A DNA stretch of 5,295 nt from Prolixibacteraceae bacterium (lineage in GTDB: Bacteria > Bacteroidota > Bacteroidia > Bacteroidales > Prolixibacteraceae), in assembly GCA_018399395.1 (NCBI GenBank), contig JAGYOI010000117.1, forward strand, positions 1 through 5,295, written 5' to 3'. Positions 1-5,295 of this stretch are shown here, piece by piece (the first letter of the stretch is position 1; every line of letters begins with the position of its first letter). A model generated the notes under the pieces. That model searched no databases and was not told where the DNA came from. It saw only the letters and a list, made by a program, of their open reading frames with translations. The position numbers and the translations under genes are program-made.

Positions 1-22
1 TAGGAAACAGTTGAATAGCTGA

Positions 23-94
23 CTCAACCTCAACCTCAACCTCAACCTCAACCTCAGCCTCAACCTCAACCTCAGCCTCAACCTCAGTCTCACT
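23..94. repeat. Hexanucleotide tandem array (CTCAAC)n, 12 units
   Basis: Twelve consecutive 6-bp units in one register: five CTCAAC, one CTCAGC, two CTCAAC, one CTCAGC, one CTCAAC, then the diverged CTCAGT and CTCACT. Variation is concentrated at the fifth and sixth bases. On the minus strand, which is the coding strand of the adjacent GH16 gene, the unit reads GTTGAG. The GH16 stop codon (TGA at 92-90) lies inside the last unit, so the array forms the start of that transcript's 3' untranslated region. In the GH16 frame every second codon is TGA, giving 12 in-phase stops. The minus strand carries ten GG pairs at 6-base spacing. The unit is too short and has no spacers, so this is a simple-sequence array and not a CRISPR. 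Its function is unknown. Confidence 0.97.
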
Positions 95-896
95 GTTTAT
101 AAACCCGCACGTAATCTACGAGCATGGTTGCCGGAAAGATGGAATCATCAACACCGTGTACTCCGCCCCAGTTGCCACCAACTGCAACGTTAAGCAATAA
201 ATGAAAACGCTTATCAAAAGGCCACTCATCACTATTTTTACCCGTATTTTTAAAGGTAAATACTTTATCTTCGTTGATGAAAAAGTTAATTTTTTCGGGA
301 TGCCATTCTATGGCATATACATAAAATTCGTCTTCGCAATCGGGTACATATGTAGCTTCACCTACCTGTGTGCCAATACTGTGGTTAAATGCGCCGGTAT
401 GCACTGTTGTATAAATTGAGTCGGGTTCGTATCCCACGTGTTCCATTATATCAATTTCACCACTGTCGGGCCAGCCCCCGTATTCCCAATCGGTTGGCAG
501 CATCCATATTGCCGGCCATATTCCACGGCCTCCGGGTACTTTTGCCCTCACTTCAACACGCCCGTACAACCAGTCACCCTTCTCTTTCGTTGTTAAACGG
601 CCTGAAGTATAGTTAAAATCGCCGGTACGCTCTTTTAAGGCATTGATTGCAAGATGAGATCCATCAACCCATACATTGTCTTCATCACGGGTGGTATAAA
701 ATTGCAATTCATTATTTCCCCAACCATAAGAATTGCCAATGGTATCGTAGTTCCATTTTGAAGCATCGGGTAAACCCTGATAATTAAATTCATCGCTCCA
801 AACAAGCTCCCATTTATCACCAGATGAATTCAGGCAACTACAGAAAATCAATAAAACTGACACAGTACCTATTAGCTGTAAAAAATGTCTCATCAT
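90..896 (-). CDS. GH16 endo-beta-1,3-glucanase (laminarinase-type), lipoprotein
   Basis: Predicted endo-acting retaining glycoside hydrolase that cleaves internal bonds of beta-1,3-glucan (laminarin) or mixed-linkage beta-glucan. The 268-residue product is a single catalytic domain (about 29-268) of usual length, with no added binding module. The core signature GEIDIME gives nucleophile E147, helper D149 and acid/base E152. This ExDxxE (beta-bulge) form is typical of laminarinases and agarases and differs from the ExDxE form of lichenases. Other family landmarks are SGRLTT (98-103), GIWPAIWMLP (125-134), the HTG near 166, LLLNVAVGGNWGG (233-245) and the closing strand VDYVRVYK (260-267). The N-terminus has a hydrophobic stretch followed by FCSC, so C21 is the likely lipidated cysteine. 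F at -3 is a weak lipobox, and the following residues are not strongly acidic, so surface exposure is uncertain. Two adjacent ATGs (896 and 893) follow AAGAAGGGGG, and either could be the start. Last gene of the cluster. Family assignment is sure; substrate is inferred, with agarase or other GH16 activity less likely given the GH3 neighbour. Confidence 0.95.
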   Translation of the reverse strand: MMRHFLQLIGTVSVLLIFCSCLNSSGDKWELVWSDEFNYQGLPDASKWNYDTIGNSYGWGNNELQFYTTRDEDNVWVDGSHLAINALKERTGDFNYTSGRLTTKEKGDWLYGRVEVRAKVPGGRGIWPAIWMLPTDWEYGGWPDSGEIDIMEHVGYEPDSIYTTVHTGAFNHSIGTQVGEATYVPDCEDEFYVYAIEWHPEKINFFINEDKVFTFKNTGKNSDEWPFDKRFHLLLNVAVGGNWGGVHGVDDSIFPATMLVDYVRVYKQ

Positions 897-898
897 AA

Positions 899-908
899 CC
901 CCCTTCTT
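899..908 (-). promoter_or_regulatory. Ribosome binding site of the GH16 gene
   Basis: The minus strand reads AAGAAGGGGG and then TT before the first ATG. The AGAAGG part sits 5 bases from the first ATG and 8 from the second. The purine run therefore fits the second start at least as well as the first. Confidence 0.45.
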
Positions 909-916
909 GTTATTAA

Positions 917-944
917 GTCGGTGCTACACCCAGGCAGCACCGAC
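917..944 (-). other. Perfect 9-bp hairpin in the GH16 leader
   Basis: Arms GTCGGTGCT (917-925) and AGCACCGAC (936-944) are exact reverse complements around a 10-base loop. The stem has six G:C pairs in an otherwise AT-rich gap. On the minus strand it lies about 80 bases after the GH3 stop and 20 bases before the GH16 ATG. The bases after it read TTAATAACAA, without a T run, so it is a poor intrinsic terminator. It could be an mRNA processing or stability element, or a structure that modulates translation of GH16. The structure is seen directly; its role is inferred. Confidence 0.6.
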
Positions 945-985
945 AAGAAATAATTAAATGCCCCTCTAAACTTAAATACTACCAA

Positions 986-1019
986 TAACTATCGATTTTC
1001 GCATCTAACTATCTATTTT
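986..1019. repeat. Pair of 14-bp direct repeats, 20-bp period
   Basis: TAACTATCGATTTT (986-999) and TAACTATCTATTTT (1006-1019) match at 13 of 14 positions and start 20 bases apart, close to two helical turns. They lie immediately beyond the GH3 stop codon, between GH3 and GH16. The spacing suits a dimeric regulator site, but this AT-rich sequence could also be a chance or slippage duplication. No promoter motif I trust lies beside it. Confidence 0.4.
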
Positions 1020-1023
1020 ACTT

Positions 1024-3285
1024 TTACTCTACAACTTCAAATTCATTCTGTAACCCTTCAGCAGCATTTGGAGCCACCCAAACATGAAAGTCACCCGGTT
1101 CAATGGTGTAAGTTCCATCGGGCAGGTAAAAGCCAATTTCATCTGCCCCAATTGTAAATTCTACCTGCACGCTTTCTCCGGGCTGCAGTGTAACACGCTT
1201 ATAATCTTTTAGCTCCCGTACCGGACGAGTATAGAAAGCAACCAAATCGCGGGTATAAAGCTGAACAACTTCAGTTCCGGTAACTTTACCGGAATTCTTA
1301 ATTGTTGCAGTTATAGTAAGCTCATCATTTTGAGTCATTGTTTCTGATGAAAGATTCATATCAGAGTACTCAAAAGTTGTATACGACAAACCAAAACCGA
1401 ATGGATATAGTGGTGTAAAACCGTAATCCAACGAGTGGTTCGTGTTTCCAAGTGAATGCTGTACAGCATGAACGGGAATTTCGTCAATATGTGTCCAATT
1501 CTCTTCAGAAGCCGGACGGCCGGACATTTTATGGGCATAGTAAACCGGAACTTGTCCTTCACCTTTAGGGAAAGTAACCGGAAGTTTACCACTTGGCACC
1601 GCTTCACCAAAAACAAGGTTTGCAATTGCCGGACCAGCCATTGTTCCGGGATGCCATGCATAAAGAACAGCATCGGCGAAATCCTGTGTTTGCCTTAATC
1701 CGGTTGGGCGTCCAGCCATAACAACCATAACAACAGGCTTACCTTTTGATGCAGCCAGCTCTATTAATTCATTTTGTTTTCCGGGAAATTTAAGTTCGGC
1801 CAAAGTTTTTGCCTCTCCCGACAAAATTGACTCCTCACCAACTACCAATACTACAACATCCGATTGGTTAATGGCGCGCTCGGCATCACGAAAACCTTTT
1901 TCCGATTTATCGCGGCTGTATGCCAATCCTTCGGCAAAAGCTACATTATTTTCACCATTGTATGCATTGAATGCTTCCAAAACGGTTTCTGAATCATTTT
2001 CATCACCATCAAAAATCCATGTTCCCAGTTGTTCGTAAGGTTGATCGGCCAGAGGCCCGACAAGTGCCACTTTGGTCCCTTTTTTCAATGGCAAAGTATT
2101 GTTATCATTTTTAAGAAGCACAACACTCTCTTCGGCAAGTTTTTCAGCCACTTCAAGGTGTTCATCGGTCACCAGTACCTTTTCGGCAAGTTCCACATCA
2201 ACATATGGGTTATCAAATAATCCTAAACGGAATTTCACACGCAGGATACGGCGTACGGCATCGTCAATCCACTCTTGCTTCACTTTGCCTTCTTCAAGCA
2301 ATTGCTCAAGGTTGTTAACATAAGTACGGCTTGACATTTCCATATCAACTGCTGCATTTAGTGCAAGTTCGGCTGCATGTTTTCCGTCGGCAGCATAACC
2401 ATGTGCTATCATTTCTTCGATAGAAGCCCAGTCGCTAACCACGAAACCATCAAAACCAAGTTCATTTTTAAGTATTTGACGATTATTGCGTTCATGACCG
2501 GTAGCAGGAATACCATTAATATCGTTAAATGCTGTCATTACCGTTGCAGCACCTGCATTTACAGCTTCCCTGAAAGGTGGCATATAAATGTTATGCAGGT
2601 ATATATCGGGTATAATGGTTGTATTGTAATCACGCCCCCCTTCGGCAGCCCCGTAACCAATGTAATGCTTGGCACAGGCAGCAATTGTTGCGGGGTCGGA
2701 TAAATCGTCGCCCTGGTACCCCTGAACCATAGCGCGGGCAACCATGCTGTTAAGAAGCGGGTCTTCGCCGGCACTTTCGGCAATGCGCCCCCAGCGCGGG
2801 TCGCGACTTACATCAATCATAGGGGCAAAAGTCCAGTTAATACCCATCGAAGCTGCTTCTCTGGCAGCTATAGCAGCCGATTCACGCACGAGATCTTCGT
2901 TCCATGAAGCAGCCATACCCAAAGGTATCGGGAAAATTGTACGGTAACCGTGAATCACATCACGCCCAATAATTAACGGTATGCCCATACGGCTTTCTTC
3001 AATGGCTGTTCTTTGAAGTTCATTAACATTTTCGGCTCCAAAAACATTCAGCAACGAACCAATTTCACCATTTTTGATTGCTGCTTTCAGTTCTTCCGGA
3101 GTTCCAAACACGCCGGGATCAACCTGCGACATCTGTCCGATTTTTTCTTCAAGGGTCATTTCTTTGAGCAGGGCATCTACCTTGCCTTCAATGTCGTTAT
3201 CCGATTTTTGGGTTGATGTAGGCGAGCATGCACCAAACAGCATCATTAGCACCCCAACAATCAAAAAAGTTTTTTTAAACATCAT
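1024..3285 (-). CDS. GH3 beta-glucosidase (BglX-like), lipoprotein
   Basis: Predicted retaining exo-acting beta-glucosidase that removes terminal glucose from beta-glucan oligosaccharides made by the neighbouring GH16 enzyme. The 753 residues fit the usual three-domain BglX-type length. A TIM barrel (about 35-370) carries GRD (107-109), DPRWGR (162-167), KHY (206-208) and the nucleophile motif GFVVSDW with D285. An alpha/beta sandwich (about 385-620) carries SGEAKT, whose E491 is the likely acid/base by family pattern. A fibronectin-III-like C-terminal domain spans about 655-745. The N-terminus MMFKK, a hydrophobic core and FGAC form a good lipoprotein signal with C20 lipidated, so the enzyme is exported and membrane-anchored, probably facing the periplasm. 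Two adjacent ATGs occur (3285 and 3282), and no clear Shine-Dalgarno precedes them (CCAGAATAG), unlike the binding-protein gene. The gene lies 153 bases after the SGBP gene and 127 before GH16. The frame is intact. Family is certain; linkage preference (beta-1,3, beta-1,4 or beta-1,6, or xyloside) cannot be read from sequence. Confidence 0.96.
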   Translation of the reverse strand: MMFKKTFLIVGVLMMLFGACSPTSTQKSDNDIEGKVDALLKEMTLEEKIGQMSQVDPGVFGTPEELKAAIKNGEIGSLLNVFGAENVNELQRTAIEESRMGIPLIIGRDVIHGYRTIFPIPLGMAASWNEDLVRESAAIAAREAASMGINWTFAPMIDVSRDPRWGRIAESAGEDPLLNSMVARAMVQGYQGDDLSDPATIAACAKHYIGYGAAEGGRDYNTTIIPDIYLHNIYMPPFREAVNAGAATVMTAFNDINGIPATGHERNNRQILKNELGFDGFVVSDWASIEEMIAHGYAADGKHAAELALNAAVDMEMSSRTYVNNLEQLLEEGKVKQEWIDDAVRRILRVKFRLGLFDNPYVDVELAEKVLVTDEHLEVAEKLAEESVVLLKNDNNTLPLKKGTKVALVGPLADQPYEQLGTWIFDGDENDSETVLEAFNAYNGENNVAFAEGLAYSRDKSEKGFRDAERAINQSDVVVLVVGEESILSGEAKTLAELKFPGKQNELIELAASKGKPVVMVVMAGRPTGLRQTQDFADAVLYAWHPGTMAGPAIANLVFGEAVPSGKLPVTFPKGEGQVPVYYAHKMSGRPASEENWTHIDEIPVHAVQHSLGNTNHSLDYGFTPLYPFGFGLSYTTFEYSDMNLSSETMTQNDELTITATIKNSGKVTGTEVVQLYTRDLVAFYTRPVRELKDYKRVTLQPGESVQVEFTIGADEIGFYLPDGTYTIEPGDFHVWVAPNAAEGLQNEFEVVE

Positions 3286-3323
3286 CTATTCTGGTATTAA
3301 AAAAGTAATATACTAAATCTTGG

Positions 3324-3360
3324 TATAAAAGTGGAGAATGGAATAAAACCCATCCTCCAC
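3324..3360 (-). terminator. Candidate intrinsic terminator/attenuator between SGBP and GH3
   Basis: Arms at 3331-3341 (GTGGAGAATGG) and 3350-3360 (CCATCCTCCAC) form an 11-bp stem in the minus-strand RNA, with one G-U wobble and an 8-base loop. On that strand the stem is followed directly by TTTTATACC, a short T run. It lies about 78 bases past the SGBP stop and about 45 bases before the GH3 start. It could partly stop transcripts coming from the SusD/SGBP genes and so lower enzyme expression. The T run is short, so read-through is likely. Confidence 0.6.
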
Positions 3361-3371
3361 ATATTTATTTA

Positions 3372-3385
3372 ATTATCAGGATAAT
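3372..3385. promoter_or_regulatory. 14-bp palindrome, possible operator
   Basis: ATTATC-AG-GATAAT is a perfect 6-bp inverted repeat with a 2-base centre, in the SGBP-GH3 gap and just upstream of the candidate terminator. The arms are AT-rich, so chance is a real alternative. No recognised promoter is seen next to it. Confidence 0.25.
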
Positions 3386-3391
3386 AGTAAG

Positions 3392-3432
3392 ATTTTAAGT
3401 GTCAAATAGTAAAACTCTACACTTTATAAAAT
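3392..3432 (-). other. AT-rich bulged hairpin just after the SGBP stop
   Basis: On the minus strand, ATTTT plus AAGTGT (separated by a 3-base ATA bulge) can pair with ACACTTAAAAT, the reverse complement of 3392-3402, across a 16-base loop. It begins about 6 bases past the SGBP stop codon. The large loop, bulge and low G+C make it weak, possibly a 3'-end stability element or nothing. Confidence 0.2.
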
Positions 3433-3438
3433 ATAACA

Positions 3439-5196
3439 TTAAAATTGAGCAGACTTGATACCTTCAACATGTGGTCCGGATAATTCATCAAAATAGAATT
3501 CATGCGTTCCAACATTTCCACCATCTTCACCTGGATTACACATTATTCGTATGATATTGTAATACCCGTTACTAAAACGATCATCAGTTGTAACATCATC
3601 CGTAAATTGTACTCCTGTCCAGTCCCATCCGGCACCTACACCTGATAAATCGTACTCAGCTACTTCCCATGTATTATCTTCTTTAATTACATAGAAAAGA
3701 TCATGAGTACCTGTCTGCCATGCATTTCCTGCCATGTCAGTATTTTCAAGCTTAAGAAGAATGCGCTGACCAGCTTCACCTCTTACTTTTACTTTAAACG
3801 TACTTATCTGGCGCAAGTCAAAACGATAACCGGCAGGTAATTGCATGAAAGCATTGGCCCATGCCTGATCAGTTTTAGAATATTTAGCAACCATTGATGA
3901 TTTGTTAGGATAAACCCGCTCGGGATTATCCATAACTGAAACACTTGCATCCTGACCTTCAACATCAAACGTGGTTACTTCACTAAAGTCATTGTAAACA
4001 ACCATTTCATCAATTAAAAATGGCACGTAATCAGGGTGATTACTTTCAACGTTTACTATAACAGATGAAGTTAATGTTTCGTTAGAAGCAACAACTGAAA
4101 TTGTAACATTATAAGGTGCTGCCCGCATGTATGTTTCTGATAAAGTTTGATTAATGTCGGTTGTTTCTTTCACCGTACCATTACCAAAATCAACAATCAC
4201 TTTCTCCACAGTAATACCATCGGGAATATTAACATTTTCAATGCCTGCTTCAAACTCATTTACATTACCGGTTGCATTTACAAAAGTTTCATATTCTACC
4301 ATTGGTTTCACATAACCTTCGGGAATAAAACTGTAGTGCCATGCATTACCATCACCACCTTCTAAGGCTACCAACTCAAGTTTATTTTCCTCTAATGTAA
4401 GCACTTCATATCGATTGTTAACCGCGCCAACATCAAAAATTGGGAAAATCGGACTTGTTGTAGGAATAAGAGACAATATCCATGTACCATCTTCATCAGC
4501 TAAACTCCATGATGCTTCAGCAGGTGTAAAATCAACTTTATAATCAGTGTCTCTCTCTTCACCATTGGAATAAGCCGGATCATCAGCCCTGAAATCTTTC
4601 ACATAACTTTCGCCATGGTTTTCATAAATAAAGTCGAACCCTACCAATTTAAAGGTCATTTTATCATCATATAGAACACCAACTCCTTGTTTTGCCAATG
4701 GAGCAGCAGACCACCACTCAAGGCCGGCACTACCGGCAGGGCCTACGCCTAAATGACCGGCAGAAAGACTATCAAGCACCCATGTTTTGCCATCAATAGC
4801 ATCCACTCCACCTGATATCATTGATAGTTCTTCACTTTCAAGAAAAGAATAGTCAGTATTCTCGGTCGTTAACGTTTTAGAGATTGTAGCAGATCCACCT
4901 TGTGTCGCGTATGTTAGTGTAATCTCGTACTCACCAGGTAGCGGAAATCTTTGAGTTACTTTTTCTCCTGTTTTTTTGGTTCCTCCCAAATTCCAGGAAG
5001 GAACACCAACAATAGATGTTTTATTCTCAAAAACATATTTGAATTCATCATCGGCATCCTGAGTCATAGTGAACTCAAGTTGACCAGCATCTGGGGCAGC
5101 CCCCAGCTCGTATTCGTCTATAACCTGTGGTTCACAAGCTGTTACCAGTATCATCGCTAATACGGCAAGCATTCCTGTTTTAAATATATTCTTCAT
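3439..5196 (-). CDS. Surface glycan-binding lipoprotein with PKD-like domain (SusE/F-position)
   Basis: Predicted outer-membrane lipoprotein that holds beta-glucan at the cell surface for the SusC/SusD importer; no enzyme motif is visible. The signal MKNIFK, a hydrophobic core and VTAC place lipidation at C21, and the acidic tail EPQVIDEYE after it fits surface export. Domains inferred by eye: a PKD-like beta-sandwich (about 35-112) with SWNLGGT and FPLPGEYEITLTY; a beta-rich domain (about 133-295) with GHLGVGP, EWW (160-162) and GNAWHYSFIPEGY; a second immunoglobulin/PKD-like sandwich (about 300-385) with VIVDFGNGT; and a jelly-roll, carbohydrate-binding-module-like domain (about 395-575) rich in exposed-type aromatics (W446, W493, W510, W524, W526) ending in HEFYFDELSGP. 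The 585 residues are long for a single SGBP but usual for multidomain ones. The ATG has a strong AAAAGGAAA site. Its place directly after SusD, with a 26-base gap, supports co-transcription and the binding role. The ligand is inferred from the GH16 and GH3 neighbours. Confidence 0.88.
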   Translation of the reverse strand: MKNIFKTGMLAVLAMILVTACEPQVIDEYELGAAPDAGQLEFTMTQDADDEFKYVFENKTSIVGVPSWNLGGTKKTGEKVTQRFPLPGEYEITLTYATQGGSATISKTLTTENTDYSFLESEELSMISGGVDAIDGKTWVLDSLSAGHLGVGPAGSAGLEWWSAAPLAKQGVGVLYDDKMTFKLVGFDFIYENHGESYVKDFRADDPAYSNGEERDTDYKVDFTPAEASWSLADEDGTWILSLIPTTSPIFPIFDVGAVNNRYEVLTLEENKLELVALEGGDGNAWHYSFIPEGYVKPMVEYETFVNATGNVNEFEAGIENVNIPDGITVEKVIVDFGNGTVKETTDINQTLSETYMRAAPYNVTISVVASNETLTSSVIVNVESNHPDYVPFLIDEMVVYNDFSEVTTFDVEGQDASVSVMDNPERVYPNKSSMVAKYSKTDQAWANAFMQLPAGYRFDLRQISTFKVKVRGEAGQRILLKLENTDMAGNAWQTGTHDLFYVIKEDNTWEVAEYDLSGVGAGWDWTGVQFTDDVTTDDRFSNGYYNIIRIMCNPGEDGGNVGTHEFYFDELSGPHVEGIKSAQF

Positions 5197-5201
5197 AATT
5201 A

Positions 5202-5210
5202 TTTCCTTTT
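5202..5210 (-). promoter_or_regulatory. Strong Shine-Dalgarno for the SGBP gene
   Basis: The minus strand reads AAAAGGAAA with the AGGA core ending 7 bases before the ATG. This fixes the start at 5196. It is clearly better than the site of GH3, where none is visible, which suggests higher translation of the binding protein. Confidence 0.7.
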
Positions 5211-5222
5211 AAATCGTGACAA

Positions 5223-5295
5223 TTAGTTATAACCTTCGTTTTGCTGCAACTTAAATTCACCTTCGGTTTTATCAATTTCCGATTGTGGAATAGGC
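5223..5295 (-). CDS. SusD-family nutrient-binding lipoprotein, C-terminal fragment
   Basis: The minus strand from 5294 reads PIPQSEIDKTEGEFKLQQNE, then GYN and a TAA stop at 5225-5223. The PIPQSEID start and the QNxGY close are the characteristic C-terminus of SusD/RagB proteins, which sit on the cell surface as lids over the SusC TonB-dependent transporter and bind incoming glycan. Only 23 residues are in the window; the rest, and the expected susC gene, lie beyond the right edge. The fragment is too short to be listed by a length-filtered ORF search, but its frame and stop are clear. It is followed after 26 bases by the SGBP gene, consistent with one operon. Confidence 0.9.
   Translation of the reverse strand, partial: PIPQSEIDKTEGEFKLQQNEGYN

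Noticed and set aside
1..22. Possible end of a plus-strand gene (RKQLNS then TGA at 20-22)
   Set aside because: Only six codons are visible, with no recognisable motif, so it cannot be told from chance.
23..92. TGA read-through or selenocysteine extension of GH16
   Set aside because: The protein already ends at the normal GH16 C-terminal strand, and twelve closely spaced TGA codons make read-through implausible.
23..94. CRISPR array or telomere-like repeat
   Set aside because: There are no spacers and the unit is 6 bp, so it is not CRISPR. The resemblance of GGTTGA to telomere units is superficial in a bacterial PUL.
201..820. Open frames on the plus strand (201-419, 389-616) and in another minus frame (635-820) within GH16
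   Set aside because: They overlap a gene with intact catalytic motifs, show no family features and have low-complexity or cysteine-rich translations typical of shadow frames.
945..1023. Bacteroidota promoter (-7 TAnnTTTG) upstream of GH16, from TAAGTTTA on the minus strand
   Set aside because: The -7 match is partial and no TTTG stands at the expected distance upstream.
1356..3316. Several 60-108-codon frames overlapping GH3 on both strands
   Set aside because: All lie opposite or out of phase with the intact GH3 frame, and none shows a domain or ribosome site.
3286..3330. Promoter directly upstream of GH3 (minus-strand TACTTTTT with TTTT upstream)
   Set aside because: Both elements are degenerate matches in an AT-rich stretch, not better than expected by chance.
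897..3438. RNA genes or mobile-element ends in the intergenic gaps
   Set aside because: No tRNA-like cloverleaf, transposase fragment or terminal inverted repeats with target duplications were seen.
4147..5160. Plus-strand frames inside the SGBP gene
   Set aside because: They are antisense shadows of a continuous lipoprotein frame that starts with a good Shine-Dalgarno.

Overview
The window looks like the downstream half of a Bacteroidota polysaccharide utilization locus (PUL). All recognisable genes lie on the minus strand, so the locus reads from right to left: the 3' end of a SusD-type gene (cut by the right edge), a surface glycan-binding lipoprotein, a family GH3 beta-glucosidase and a family GH16 laminarinase-type endoglucanase. 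The SusD/SGBP pairing and N-terminal lipoprotein signals on all three complete proteins point firmly to Bacteroidota. A marine or environmental member is plausible from the predicted substrate, but the sequence alone does not fix a genus.

Layout, in transcription order. 5223-5295 holds the last 23 codons of SusD. A 26-base gap with a strong Shine-Dalgarno stretch leads into the 585-residue binding protein (3439-5196). The 153-base gap 3286-3438 carries an 11-bp hairpin followed by a short T run (candidate terminator or attenuator), a 14-bp perfect palindrome and a weaker AT-rich hairpin. The GH3 gene follows (1024-3285). The 127-base gap 897-1023 has a pair of near-identical 14-mers spaced 20 bp apart and a perfect 9-bp GC-rich hairpin. 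The GH16 gene (90-896) comes last. Its stop codon lies inside a 12-unit hexanucleotide array (23-94). Positions 1-22 show nothing identifiable.

How the genes fit together (inference from family knowledge): the GH16 enzyme cuts a beta-1,3-glucan such as laminarin into oligosaccharides. The SGBP and SusD, with a SusC transporter expected to the right of the window, capture and import them. The GH3 exo-enzyme then releases glucose. This is a familiar laminarin-type PUL arrangement. I found no convincing sign of a previously undescribed system. The most unusual element is the hexamer array overlapping the GH16 stop codon, followed by the hairpins in both intergenic gaps, which may set expression of the enzymes apart from that of the binding proteins.
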